From contig NZ_NNBK01000010.1 of the NCBI RefSeq assembly GCF_002803075.1, positions 82,129-146,128 of the forward strand: 64,000 nt of DNA, in the 5' to 3' direction. Below, piece by piece: positions 46,580 through 55,265 of the stretch. The notes under the pieces were generated by a model. It was not told where the DNA came from. It saw nothing but the letters and a program-made list of their open reading frames with translations, and ran no database searches. Source of the DNA: Streptomyces sp. CB01373 (GTDB taxonomy: Bacteria; Actinomycetota; Actinomycetes; Streptomycetales; Streptomycetaceae). How positions within the stretch are numbered: position 1 is the first letter of the stretch; every line of letters starts with the position of its first letter. The translations under genes and the position numbers were made by a program.

Positions 46580-47236
46580 ATGACGTACAGCGGAGAGGTG
46601 AAGGTCGGCGGCCCGGCGGACGTGCACGAGCTGAAGGACCTGATGATCACCAAGATCGCGGTCGGCCCGATGGACAACAACGCCTATCTGCTGCGCTGCC
46701 GGGCCACGGACGAGCAACTGCTGATCGACGCGGCGAACGACGCGCACACGCTGCTCGGCTCGATCGGTGACGACGGCATCGCCTCCGTCGTCACCACCCA
46801 CCGGCACGGCGACCACTGGCAGGCGCTGGCGGAGGTCGTGGCGGCCACGCACCCGCGTACGTACGCGGGACGGGACGACGCCGAGGGCATCCCGGTGCCG
46901 ACCGACGTGCTGCTGGAGGACGGGGACACCGTCCGGGTGGGGCAGGTCGAACTCACCGCGCGCCACCTCGTCGGCCACACTCCCGGCTCGATCGCGCTGG
47001 TCTACGACGACCCGCACGGGCACCCCCATGTGTTCACGGGCGACTGCCTCTTCCCCGGCGGGGTGGGCAACACCCACAAGGATCCGAAGGCGTTCGCCCG
47101 CCTGATCCACGACGTGGAGACGAAGATCTTCGACGTCCTGCCGGACGAGACCTGGGTCTACCCGGGCCACGGCAACGACACCACCCTGGGCGCCGAACGC
47201 CCGCATCTGCCGGAGTGGCACGCGCGCGGGTGGTGA
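46580..47236 (+). CDS. Metallo-beta-lactamase-fold hydrolase (glyoxalase II-like)
   Basis: This 218-residue hydrolase has the metal-binding motif THRHGDHWQAL (HxHxDH), a second histidine in LVGHTPGSIALVYD, the bridging aspartate in HVFTGDCLFPGGVG, and the last histidine in VYPGHGND. This set fits two-metal hydrolases such as glyoxalase II or sulphur dioxygenases; the substrate is unknown. ATG 46580 lies 7 bp after TAGGCT (46567-46572), so the mRNA is probably leaderless. It may have formed a pair with the isomerase gene before the MITE inserted between them. Confidence 0.88.
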   Translation: MTYSGEVKVGGPADVHELKDLMITKIAVGPMDNNAYLLRCRATDEQLLIDAANDAHTLLGSIGDDGIASVVTTHRHGDHWQALAEVVAATHPRTYAGRDDAEGIPVPTDVLLEDGDTVRVGQVELTARHLVGHTPGSIALVYDDPHGHPHVFTGDCLFPGGVGNTHKDPKAFARLIHDVETKIFDVLPDETWVYPGHGNDTTLGAERPHLPEWHARGW

Positions 47237-47303
47237 ACGGCACGGGCCGCCGATCGCCTGCTCCCGCCCTCGGCCGACGGCCCCGGCCGCACGCGGCGGG
47301 CGG

Positions 47304-47777
47304 CTACGCGTCCGCCCGCTGTGCGCCGGCCAGTGCCGCGACCCGCTCCACCGCGAACGCGTAGCCCTGCACTCCGCACCCCGCGATGACGCCGTCGGCA
47401 CGCAGCGAGACGTACGAGTGGTGCCGGAACTGTTCGCGCTGGTGGATGTTGGAGATGTGCACCTCCACCACCGGCAGCCCGTCACAGGTGTTGAGCGCGT
47501 CCAGGATCGCGACGGAGGTGTGCGAGTAGGCGGCCGGGTTGATGACGATTCCGCAGTGGTTCAGCCGGGCCTCGTGGATCCAGTCGACCAGTTCACCCTC
47601 GTGGTTGGACTGGCGGAAGTCGACCGTGCCGTCGTGCGCGGCGGCTGCCTTCGCGCACAGCGCCTCGACGTCCGCGAGCGTGCCGGAGCCGTAGATGTCC
47701 GGTTGCCGCTGCCCGAGCAGGTTCAGGTTGGGGCCGTTGAGAATCATGATCGGGGCGTTGGCCAGGGTACGGGGCAC
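47304..47777 (-). CDS. aroQ: 3-dehydroquinate dehydratase, type II
   Basis: This enzyme removes water from 3-dehydroquinate in the shikimate pathway. The 157-residue protein is the type II size and has the motifs LNGPNLNLLGQRQPDIYGSG, FRQSNHEGELVDWIHEA, VINPAAYSHTSVAILDAL and VEVHISNIHQREQFRHHSYV with catalytic tyrosine and histidine regions. GTG 47777 follows GGAGGAA. It is the last of a leftward run after the antiporter gene; no other aro gene is near, and such an isolated aroQ may serve catabolism (an inference). Confidence 0.95.
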   Translation of the reverse strand: MPRTLANAPIMILNGPNLNLLGQRQPDIYGSGTLADVEALCAKAAAAHDGTVDFRQSNHEGELVDWIHEARLNHCGIVINPAAYSHTSVAILDALNTCDGLPVVEVHISNIHQREQFRHHSYVSLRADGVIAGCGVQGYAFAVERVAALAGAQRADA

Positions 47778-47860
47778 GGTTCCTCCGGTCCGTTCGTCCT
47801 GCGGTGGCCGATGGGCGACCGCCGCTCGAAACCCCGGTCTATCACGACACCTTGATCCTC

Positions 47861-48961
47861 CTAGGGGTTGATCGCCAACTCCAGGTAGGCCGCGAAGATC
47901 ACCAGATGTACGCCGCCCTGGAGCGGCGTGGCCCGTCCCGGCACCACCGTCAGCGAAGTGACCACCACGGTGAGCAGAAGCAGCAGCATGTGGGTGGAGC
48001 CGAGGCCGAGGACGAGCGGCCCGGACAGCCACAACGACGCCAGCGCGACGGCCGGAATGGTCAGGCCGATGCTGGCCATCGCGGATCCCAGCGCGAGGTT
48101 GAGGCTGGTCTGCACCCGGTCGCGCCGGGCGGAGCGCAGGGCGGCGATGGTCTCGGGCAGCAGCACGAGCAGGGCGATGATCACGCCGACGACCGCATGG
48201 TGCAGCCCGGCGGCCTGCACCGCGGACTCGACGGTGGGCGACACGCCCTTGGCCAGTCCGACCACGCCGACCAGGGCCATGGCCAGCAGTCCCAGGCTGA
48301 TCCGGGCGGTGCGGGCGGACGGTGCCGCCGCGTGGTCCTCGGAGGTGATCACCTCGCCCTGCCGGGTGATCGGCAGGAAGTAGTCGCGGTGCCGCACGGT
48401 CTGGGTGGTCACGAACAGGCCGTACAGAACGAGTGAGGAGATCGCGGCGAAGGTGAGCTGCACTCCGGAGAACCGCGGCCCCGGCTGGCTGGTGGTGAAC
48501 GCCGGCAGCACCAGGCTCAGCGTGGCCAGGGTCGCCACGGTGGCGAGGGCGGCGCCCGTGCCCTCGGCGTTGAAGACGGCCGTGCCGTGACGCAGTGAGC
48601 CGACCAGCAGGCTCAGTCCCACCACGCCGTTGCAGGTGATCATCACTGCCGCGAACACCGTGTCCCTGGCGAGCGTCGAGGACTTGTCGCCGCCGTCCGC
48701 CATCAAGGTCACGATGAGCGCGACCTCGATGACGGTGACGGCGATGGCGAGGACCAGGGAGCCGAAGGGTTCGCCGACCCGGTGGGCGACCACCTCCGCG
48801 TGGTGCACCGCGGCCAGCACCGAGCCCGCGAGGACCAGGGTGATCACGCCGACGGCCACGCCGGGGAGGGAACGCCCCCAGGTGAGGATCAGCAGGACGA
48901 CCGCGAGCACCGGCACGATGACCGTCCACGCCGTCAAGAGTCCCCTGAGCCGCGTGATCAT
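47861..48961 (-). CDS. Calcium/cation:proton antiporter (CaX family)
   Basis: This 366-residue membrane protein has about 11 segments. The two alpha-repeat motifs of Ca2+/cation antiporters are visible: GEPFGSLVLAIAVTVIEVAL in the first half and GVIIALLVLLPETIAALRSA followed by NLALGSAMASIGLTIPAVAL in the second, with the key acidic residues. It should export cations against protons. ATG 48961 gives MITRLRGLLTAW; ATG 49039 (MPEREQERT) overlaps the terC stop by 8 nt and is a real alternative that would couple the two genes. Confidence 0.9.
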   Translation of the reverse strand: MITRLRGLLTAWTVIVPVLAVVLLILTWGRSLPGVAVGVITLVLAGSVLAAVHHAEVVAHRVGEPFGSLVLAIAVTVIEVALIVTLMADGGDKSSTLARDTVFAAVMITCNGVVGLSLLVGSLRHGTAVFNAEGTGAALATVATLATLSLVLPAFTTSQPGPRFSGVQLTFAAISSLVLYGLFVTTQTVRHRDYFLPITRQGEVITSEDHAAAPSARTARISLGLLAMALVGVVGLAKGVSPTVESAVQAAGLHHAVVGVIIALLVLLPETIAALRSARRDRVQTSLNLALGSAMASIGLTIPAVALASLWLSGPLVLGLGSTHMLLLLLTVVVTSLTVVPGRATPLQGGVHLVIFAAYLELAINP

Positions 48962-49031
48962 GCTGCGATCGTCGCAGAGTCCCGGAATGTTCGCATGCGC
49001 GATCAGAGGGCGGGTGCGCTCCTGCTCGCGC

Positions 49032-50051
49032 TCAGGCATCGACCCTGCCCTTCGGCGCGTCCTCGTGGTGCTCGTCCCGTGCTCGCGTCTCGCGCACCTC
49101 ATCCGCGGCCTGCCTCTTGGCGGCCAGCAGGCTGGTGACCGTGGTGACGGCCAGAACCGCGCAGATCACGCCGAGGGAGAGGGGGATGCCGATCTGGGGG
49201 ACGTGTACGCCGGACTCGTGCAGCGCGTGCAGCACCAGCTTGACTCCGATGAAGCCCAGGATCACCGACAGGCCGTAGGACAGGTGGACCAGCTTCTTGA
49301 GCAGGCCGCCTATCAGGAAGTACAGCTGGCGAAGGCCCATCAGTGCGAAGGCGTTGGCGGTGAAGACGATGTACGGGTCCTGGGTGAGGCCGAAGATCGC
49401 GGGGATCGAGTCGAGGGCGAACAGGATGTCAGTGGTGCCGATCGCGAGCATCACGACCAGCATCGGCGTCATGACCCGCTTGCCGTTCTGCCGGATCCAC
49501 AGCCGGGTGCCGTGGTAGCGGTCGGCCACGCCGAACCGGCGCTCGGCCGCCTTGAGCAGCTTGTTCTCGTCGAACTCCTCTTCCTCGTCCCCGCCGGAAC
49601 GGGCCTCCTGGATGAGCTTCCAGGCGGTCCAGATCAGGAAGGCGCCGAAGAGGTAGAACACCCACGAGAAGCTCGCGATGATCGCGGCTCCGGCGGCGAT
49701 GAAGCCGGCCCGCAGCACCAGGGCTATGAGGACACCGATCATCAGCACCCGCCGCTGGTACTGCGACGGCACGGCGAACTTGCCCATGATCAGGACGAAG
49801 ACGAAGAGGTTGTCGACGCTCAGCGACTTCTCGGTGATGAATCCGGCGAAGAACTCGCCGGCCGGCCGGCCGCCGCCGAAGACGAGCAACCCGAGCCCGA
49901 AGAGACCGGCCAGGACGATCCAGACGGCCGTCCACATCCCGGCTTCCTTGATCGACACGTCGTGGGGTTTACGGCCGATGAAGAAGTCGACAGCGATCAG
50001 GGCGGCCAGGCCGGCGATGGTCAGGATCCACAGGGACAACGAGACGTTCAC
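49032..50051 (-). CDS. TerC-family integral membrane protein
   Basis: This 339-residue membrane protein has about nine segments. The family core is FFAGFITEKSLSVDNLFVFV followed by LIMGKFAVPSQYQRRVLMIG, with acidic membrane residues, and IGTTDILFALDSIPAIFGLT repeats the acidic motif. TerC/Alx proteins take part in tellurite resistance and, in some bacteria, manganese homeostasis. GTG 50051 (VNVSLSLWILTI) is chosen over the longer frame to 50078. The C-terminal tail is charged. It lies near TerD genes and next to a cation antiporter. Confidence 0.93.
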   Translation of the reverse strand: MNVSLSLWILTIAGLAALIAVDFFIGRKPHDVSIKEAGMWTAVWIVLAGLFGLGLLVFGGGRPAGEFFAGFITEKSLSVDNLFVFVLIMGKFAVPSQYQRRVLMIGVLIALVLRAGFIAAGAAIIASFSWVFYLFGAFLIWTAWKLIQEARSGGDEEEEFDENKLLKAAERRFGVADRYHGTRLWIRQNGKRVMTPMLVVMLAIGTTDILFALDSIPAIFGLTQDPYIVFTANAFALMGLRQLYFLIGGLLKKLVHLSYGLSVILGFIGVKLVLHALHESGVHVPQIGIPLSLGVICAVLAVTTVTSLLAAKRQAADEVRETRARDEHHEDAPKGRVDA

Positions 50052-50196
50052 AGGACAAAACGGTACCGGAATGACCAAGGAATGGTAAAGGGAAAAGCAA
50101 AGAAAAGATCAAAGTCGCAGGTCAGGCGAGTTTACGATTCCTTGGGGATGGGTGGTCCGGGGCGCTACCCAGGTCCAGCGGTTCCAGTCGCGCGGC

Positions 50197-52260
50197 TCAG
50201 CGGTTCCAGTCGCGACGGGCCGCCGCGACCTCGGTGAGCACCAGCTGAAGCACCTGGCTGCCCGACGGCACCACCGGCGGTTCGTACGTCCAGGCGTGTC
50301 CGACCCAGGGGTCGGCGAGGTGATCGTCGGGCACCGGGGTCAGTCGCAACAGCGAACGCCACAGAGGGTCGAGCAACGGGCCGTAGGCGGCGGCGTCCTC
50401 GCGGTCGGCGACCATCATCAGGTGGACGCCCACGGCCGGGCCCTCGTCGGCGAGGTAGCGCAGCTGGGTCACGGCGCGGTCGTCGAACCCGTGCGGGAAG
50501 TCGTTGACGATCAGCAGCTGTTCGCCGGCGTCGAAGCCGGGCGGCAGCGCGTCCGGCGCGCCCCCGCGCACGGCCATCTGCACCAGGTCGACCCGCTCCG
50601 TGAGCCGACTCAGGACATCCGCGACCCCGGCCGCGCCGGCCGCGGGCGGTCCCGCGAGCACGCCCGTGCGCACCAGGGGCGCGAGTGCCTGTGCCCCGGA
50701 TCCGGCCGGGTCGACGACATGGACGCCGAACTCGCCCGGCGGGTGCACGGCGATCAGCCGGGCCGCGTGCGCCACGGCCGCCTCCATCGCCAGGCGGCGC
50801 CGTTCGCCCGCGTCGGCGAAGGAGTCGTCGGGGGACGCCCAGCGGCCGCTGTCGATCCACAGGCCGCGCTCCAGCGGCAGCCGGATCAGCATGGGAATGC
50901 GCAGGGACGGGTCCTCGGGCAGGTGGAGGTCGCCGAGACGGACCGCCATGGGGTTCTCCATCGGCACGCGGAAGCCGTGCCAGACCGGGTTGTCCCAGCG
51001 GGCGTACGCCGCCGGCAGGGCCGGCTCGACGACCTCGGACTCGACGGTGAGCTGGGCCAGGTCTCTGTCGAGCGCCGCTCTGGCCTGGTCGACGAGCTGC
51101 GTGTGCTTGGCGCGGGCCGCCTCCCGGGCGTCGTCGCCCTGACCGCCGATGCGGCTGCGTGGGTCGGACAGGGCCTGGTCCAGCTCCTTGTCCATGCGTG
51201 AGTCGGCGAAGTCGACGGCGCTGCGGTAGGCGGCCGTGGTGCGGGCCAGGTCCTCGAACATCCCCCAGACCTGGTTGTAGAGCCGCTCGTCCATCGACCA
51301 CCCGGTCGCGTCCCCCGCGACGGGCCGCGCGGGCTGCCCGTCGTGGCCGACAGGCGCGGCGCCCGCGGCCGTCGGCGCCGCGGGATGTCCGGATGGGGAC
51401 GGGGATGCGGGCTGTCCGGAAGCGGCTGGGGGTGGGGGTGCCGGCTGTCGCCGCGGGTGCCGGTAGTCGATGGTTCTGCCCGCGGGCGGAGGGGGCGGTG
51501 ATCCGGCCGCCGGGGTCGCTCCTCCGGATCCCATCGAACTCGCGGGCTGCTGCACCGCGGGTCCGGCAGTCCCGGAGACCTGTCCCTCAGGGGAGCAGCC
51601 CTCGTGGGGGGAAACGGCAGCAGCCGGGTCCGGCCGGGGCGGCGCCGGGGCCTGGTGCGAACGGACGTCGTCCGTCGTGCGGGACGGGGGTGGCGCCACC
51701 GAGCGGGCCAGCCCCTGGGCCACCGCCTCCTCGGCGGCGGCGGCCAGTTCACCGGCCTCGGCCAGCCCCAGGTCGGTGAGGAGTGCGGTGAGGCCACCCG
51801 CGTAGCCCTGGCCGACGGCGCGCACTTTCCAGGCGCCCTGGCGGCGGTACAGCTCCAGGGCGATCACGGCGGACTCCGCGTCCAGGCCGATGATCGTGTA
51901 ACTGACGAGCTCGGTGCCGTCCAGGCCGGTGACCGCGACGAAGGGGGCGGCGACCGCACCGAACCGAGTCGGTCCTCCGCCCGCGGCGGGCAGAGCCAGC
52001 AGCACGTCGACGTGGTGCACCGCCTCGGGCATGGCACCGAGGTCGAGGGCGAGCCGGTGGTCGGCGGCGGCCTGGCGGGACACCTCCAGACCGGGCAGGA
52101 CGGGCGCGCCGGGGTGCACCACCCACTCGGCGCTCCTCGCCCTGCCGCTGTCGTCGCTGAGAGTGGCCGCCGCCACGACCGGCCGGCCGGCCGAGATCCG
52201 GATCTCCAGGCGGACCTCGGAGAGCGGGTGGTTCTGCCCCCGCACCAGCTCGGCCGTCAT
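50197..52260 (-). CDS. TerD-domain protein fused to an FtsK-like domain
   Basis: This 687-residue fusion has a calcium-binding TerD-like fold at residues 1-185 (VRLEIRISAGRPVVAAATLS, then TELVSYTIIGLDAESAVIAL and ELYRRQGAWKVRAVGQGYAG). Residues about 190-330 are a Pro/Ala/Gly-rich linker. Residues about 335-687 have a helical segment and an FtsK/SpoIIIE-like domain with QLLIVNDFPHGFDDRAVTQL (Walker B-like) and VGVHLMMVADREDAA. The place of Walker A (RGLWIDSGRWASPDDSFADA) lacks GxxxxGK, so ATPase activity is doubtful. It is 82 bp downstream of terD and probably shares its damage-type promoter. Confidence 0.85.
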   Translation of the reverse strand: MTAELVRGQNHPLSEVRLEIRISAGRPVVAAATLSDDSGRARSAEWVVHPGAPVLPGLEVSRQAAADHRLALDLGAMPEAVHHVDVLLALPAAGGGPTRFGAVAAPFVAVTGLDGTELVSYTIIGLDAESAVIALELYRRQGAWKVRAVGQGYAGGLTALLTDLGLAEAGELAAAAEEAVAQGLARSVAPPPSRTTDDVRSHQAPAPPRPDPAAAVSPHEGCSPEGQVSGTAGPAVQQPASSMGSGGATPAAGSPPPPPAGRTIDYRHPRRQPAPPPPAASGQPASPSPSGHPAAPTAAGAAPVGHDGQPARPVAGDATGWSMDERLYNQVWGMFEDLARTTAAYRSAVDFADSRMDKELDQALSDPRSRIGGQGDDAREAARAKHTQLVDQARAALDRDLAQLTVESEVVEPALPAAYARWDNPVWHGFRVPMENPMAVRLGDLHLPEDPSLRIPMLIRLPLERGLWIDSGRWASPDDSFADAGERRRLAMEAAVAHAARLIAVHPPGEFGVHVVDPAGSGAQALAPLVRTGVLAGPPAAGAAGVADVLSRLTERVDLVQMAVRGGAPDALPPGFDAGEQLLIVNDFPHGFDDRAVTQLRYLADEGPAVGVHLMMVADREDAAAYGPLLDPLWRSLLRLTPVPDDHLADPWVGHAWTYEPPVVPSGSQVLQLVLTEVAAARRDWNR

Positions 52261-52342
52261 CGCCCGCGTCCCCCTGTTGTCATATGCCGTGGTGCGCCAC
52301 TCACCGGACCGCCCGGACTTCCGCCGGACCGCCCTGGCCGTT

Positions 52343-52921
52343 CTACAGGTGCGGCAGGATCGTCGGCATCAGGTCCTGGAACGTGCGGCCGTTGGCGGGG
52401 ACGCCGAGGGCCGTCATCGTCCAGGCGCCGTTCACGCGGTGCACCTTCGCCATGATCTGGGCGGTGTAGTCGCCGCCACCCGCGAGGGTGTAGCGGGCGA
52501 GCTCCTGGCCGTTGGTCTCGTCGACCAGACGGCAGAACGCGTTCTGCACCTCCTGGAAGGTCTGGCCCGTGAAGGAGTTCACGGTGAAGACGATCTGGTC
52601 GATGTGGACCGGGACGCGCTGGAGGTCGACGAGGATCGACTCGTCGTCGCCGCCCTGGCCCGCGCCGCCGACCAGGTTGTCGCCGGTGTGGCGCACCGAA
52701 CCGTCGTCGCTCACCAGGTGGCGGAAGAAGACGACGTCGACCGGCTGCTTCTCGGCGAAGAGCACGGCGGAGGCGTCGAGGTCGATCTCACGCGTGCGCG
52801 AGCCGAACAGGCCCCGGCGCGGAGCGGCCTGCCAGCCGAGACCCATACGGACCGCGGACAGGCTGCCCCCGTCGTTCTTCTGCAGACTGATGGCCTGACC
52901 CTTGGTCAAGTTGACGGTCAC
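52343..52921 (-). CDS. TerD-family stress protein
   Basis: This 192-residue TerD/CABP family protein binds calcium in characterised members and is linked to tellurite and general stress resistance. It has MTVNLTKGQAISLQKNDGGS at the N-terminus, then GLGWQAAPRRG and DLDASAVLFAE. The acidic calcium-loop region is GGAGQGGDDESILVDLQRVP, and CRLVDETNGQELARYTLAGG follows. ATG 52921. A RecA-NDp promoter lies 55 bp upstream, so it should be induced by DNA damage. It precedes the TerD-FtsK-like fusion. Confidence 0.94.
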   Translation of the reverse strand: MTVNLTKGQAISLQKNDGGSLSAVRMGLGWQAAPRRGLFGSRTREIDLDASAVLFAEKQPVDVVFFRHLVSDDGSVRHTGDNLVGGAGQGGDDESILVDLQRVPVHIDQIVFTVNSFTGQTFQEVQNAFCRLVDETNGQELARYTLAGGGDYTAQIMAKVHRVNGAWTMTALGVPANGRTFQDLMPTILPHL

Positions 52922-52975
52922 GGCTGATTCCCCTCTCCTACGCCCCTGTCGCCGCCGGTTCCGCGGCTGCCAAGA

Positions 52976-52998
52976 ACCCTACGCAGAGGCACTGACAT
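52976..52998 (-). promoter_or_regulatory. RecA-NDp (PafBC-type) promoter of terD
   Basis: On the minus strand ATGTCAGTG (52998-52990), 8 bases, then TAGGGT (52981-52976). Only the first base departs from TTGTCAGTG. Confidence 0.78.
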
Positions 52999-53050
52999 CG
53001 CCGCACACGGGTCCGCGCTTTGTGTCGGTCTTGCAACACAGCGCAGTCGG

Positions 53051-55225
53051 TCAGGACAGCCCCGCCTCGCGCATCTGGCGCAGCTCCTTCTTCATCTCCG
53101 CGACCTCGTCGCGCAACCGGGCCGCGACCTCGAACTGGAGGTCGGCGGCGGCGGCGCGCATCCGCTCCGTCATCTCCTCGATCTGCCCGGCGAGTTCGGC
53201 GGCGGGGCGGTCGGTGGGCACCGTCTCCTTCGCCTTGCCCCTGGCGGACTTCGCGGGCTTGGCGGATGTGGCCGACTTGGCGGCACCGGCGGCCTTGGCG
53301 CCGTTGTCACCGCGGGCCGGCACGGGGGTCTTCGCGCCCTTGCCGTCCTTCCCCTTGCGGTAGCCGGTGCCGAGCAGCTGTTCGGTGTCGACCTCCTCGC
53401 GGGCGATCTGCGCGACGATGTCGTTGATCTTCTTGCGCAGCGGCTGCGGGTCGATGCCGTTCGCCTTGTTGTACGCGATCTGCTTCTCCCGGCGGCGGTT
53501 GGTCTCCTCGATGGCCTTCTCCATCGCCGGGGTGATCTTGTCGGCGTACATGTGGACCTGGCCGGAGACATTGCGTGCGGCGCGCCCGATGGTCTGGATC
53601 AGCGAGGTGCCCGACCGCAGGAAGCCCTCCTTGTCGGCGTCGAGGATCGCCACCAGCGACACCTCGGGCAGGTCGAGGCCCTCACGCAGCAGGTTGATGC
53701 CGACCAGGACGTCGTACTCGCCGCTGCGTAGTTCGCGCAGCAGCTCGATCCGGCGCAGGGTGTCGACGTCGCTGTGCAGGTAGCGCACCTGGATGCCGAG
53801 TTCCAGGAAGTAGTCCGTCAGGTCCTCGGCCATCTTCTTGGTCAGCGTGGTGACCAGGACGCGCTCGTCCTTCTCCACGCGCCCGCGGATCTCGTGCACC
53901 AGGTCGTCGATCTGACCCTCGGTGGGCTTGACGACCACCTGCGGGTCGACCAGGCCGGTGGGGCGGATGATCTGCTCCACCTGACCGTCCGAGCGGGACA
54001 GCTCGTATGTGCCGGGGGTCGCCGACAGGTACACCGTCTGGCCGATGCGCTCCTGGAACTCCTCCCACTTCAGTGGCCGGTTGTCCAGGGCGGACGGAAG
54101 CCGGAAGCCGTGCTCGACGAGGGTGCGCTTGCGGGAGGCGTCGCCCTCGTACATCGCGCCGATCTGGGGCACGGTGACGTGCGACTCGTCGATGACGAGC
54201 AGGAAGTCGTCCGGGAAGTAGTCGAGCAGGGTGTTGGGCGGGGTGCCGGGCGCGCGGTCGTCGAAGTGCATCGAGTAGTTCTCCACGCCGGAGCACGTGC
54301 CGATCTGGCGGAGCATCTCGATGTCGTAGGTGGTGCGCATCCGCAGCCGCTGGGCCTCCAGCAGCTTGCCCTGCTTCTCCAGCTCGGCCAGGCGCTCCTC
54401 GAGTTCCTTCTCGATGCCGCTGACCGCCCGCTCCATGCGCTCGGGACCGGCGATGTAGTGCGAGGCCGGGAAGACGTACAGCTGCTGGTCGTCGCTGATG
54501 ATCTCGCCGGTGAGGGGGTGCAGCGTCGACAGCGCCTCGATCTCGTCGCCGAACATCTCGATGCGGACGGCGAGCTCCTCGTAGACCGGGAAGATCTCGA
54601 TGGTGTCGCCGCGCACCCGGAAGGTGCCGCGGGCGAAGGCCATGTCGTTGCGCGTGTACTGGATGTCCACGAAGCGGCGCAGCAGTTGGTCGCGGTCGAT
54701 CTCGTCGCCGACCCGGAGGGGGACCATGCGGTCCACGTACTCCTGCGGGGTGCCCAGGCCGTAGATGCAGGAGACGGAGGCGACCACGACGACGTCGCGG
54801 CGGGTGAGCAGCGAGTTGGTCGCCGAGTGGCGCAGGCGCTCGACCTCCTCGTTGATCGAGGAGTCCTTCTCGATGTAGGTGTCCGACTGCGGGACGTAGG
54901 CCTCGGGCTGGTAGTAGTCGTAGTACGAGACGAAGTATTCGACCGCGTTGTTCGGCAGCAGCTCGCGGAACTCGTTGGCCAGCTGTGCGGCGAGCGTCTT
55001 GTTCGGCGCCATGACGAGGGTCGGGCGCTGAAGCTTCTCGATCATCCACGCGGTGGTGGCGGACTTGCCGGTGCCGGTCGCGCCGAGCAGGACGACGTCC
55101 GGCTCCCCCGCCTTGATGCGCTGGGCGAGTTCGGCGATGGCCTGCGGCTGGTCGCCGCTGGGCTGGTAGGGGCTGACGACCTCGAAGGGCGCCACCGTGC
55201 GTTCGATGTGAGAGACGGGCCGCAT
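53051..55225 (-). CDS. uvrB: Excinuclease ABC subunit B
   Basis: UvrB is the helicase-like damage verifier that recruits UvrC. The 724-residue protein has Walker A LLGATGTGKSATTAWM, the beta-hairpin region VEYFVSYYDYYQPEAYVPQS, FPDDFLLVIDESHVTVPQIG, motif V/VI YDVLVGINLLREGLDLPEV and QTIGRAARNVSGQVHMY. A C-terminal UVR domain follows (FEVAARLRDEVAEMKKELRQ). A 55-residue Ala/Lys-rich linker precedes the UVR domain. ATG 55225 (MRPVSHIERTVAPFE) lies 7 bp after a RecA-NDp -10, so it is probably leaderless; the longer frame to 55255 runs through that promoter. Confidence 0.97.
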   Translation of the reverse strand: MRPVSHIERTVAPFEVVSPYQPSGDQPQAIAELAQRIKAGEPDVVLLGATGTGKSATTAWMIEKLQRPTLVMAPNKTLAAQLANEFRELLPNNAVEYFVSYYDYYQPEAYVPQSDTYIEKDSSINEEVERLRHSATNSLLTRRDVVVVASVSCIYGLGTPQEYVDRMVPLRVGDEIDRDQLLRRFVDIQYTRNDMAFARGTFRVRGDTIEIFPVYEELAVRIEMFGDEIEALSTLHPLTGEIISDDQQLYVFPASHYIAGPERMERAVSGIEKELEERLAELEKQGKLLEAQRLRMRTTYDIEMLRQIGTCSGVENYSMHFDDRAPGTPPNTLLDYFPDDFLLVIDESHVTVPQIGAMYEGDASRKRTLVEHGFRLPSALDNRPLKWEEFQERIGQTVYLSATPGTYELSRSDGQVEQIIRPTGLVDPQVVVKPTEGQIDDLVHEIRGRVEKDERVLVTTLTKKMAEDLTDYFLELGIQVRYLHSDVDTLRRIELLRELRSGEYDVLVGINLLREGLDLPEVSLVAILDADKEGFLRSGTSLIQTIGRAARNVSGQVHMYADKITPAMEKAIEETNRRREKQIAYNKANGIDPQPLRKKINDIVAQIAREEVDTEQLLGTGYRKGKDGKGAKTPVPARGDNGAKAAGAAKSATSAKPAKSARGKAKETVPTDRPAAELAGQIEEMTERMRAAAADLQFEVAARLRDEVAEMKKELRQMREAGLS

Positions 55226-55232
55226 GACATCC

Positions 55233-55255
55233 ACCGTACGACCCGCCACTGACAA
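55233..55255 (-). promoter_or_regulatory. RecA-NDp (PafBC-type) promoter of uvrB
   Basis: On the minus strand TTGTCAGTG (55255-55247), 8 bases, then TACGGT (55238-55233), an exact match. The ATG begins 8 bases after the -10. Confidence 0.85.
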
Positions 55256-55265
55256 CGGGTTCTGA

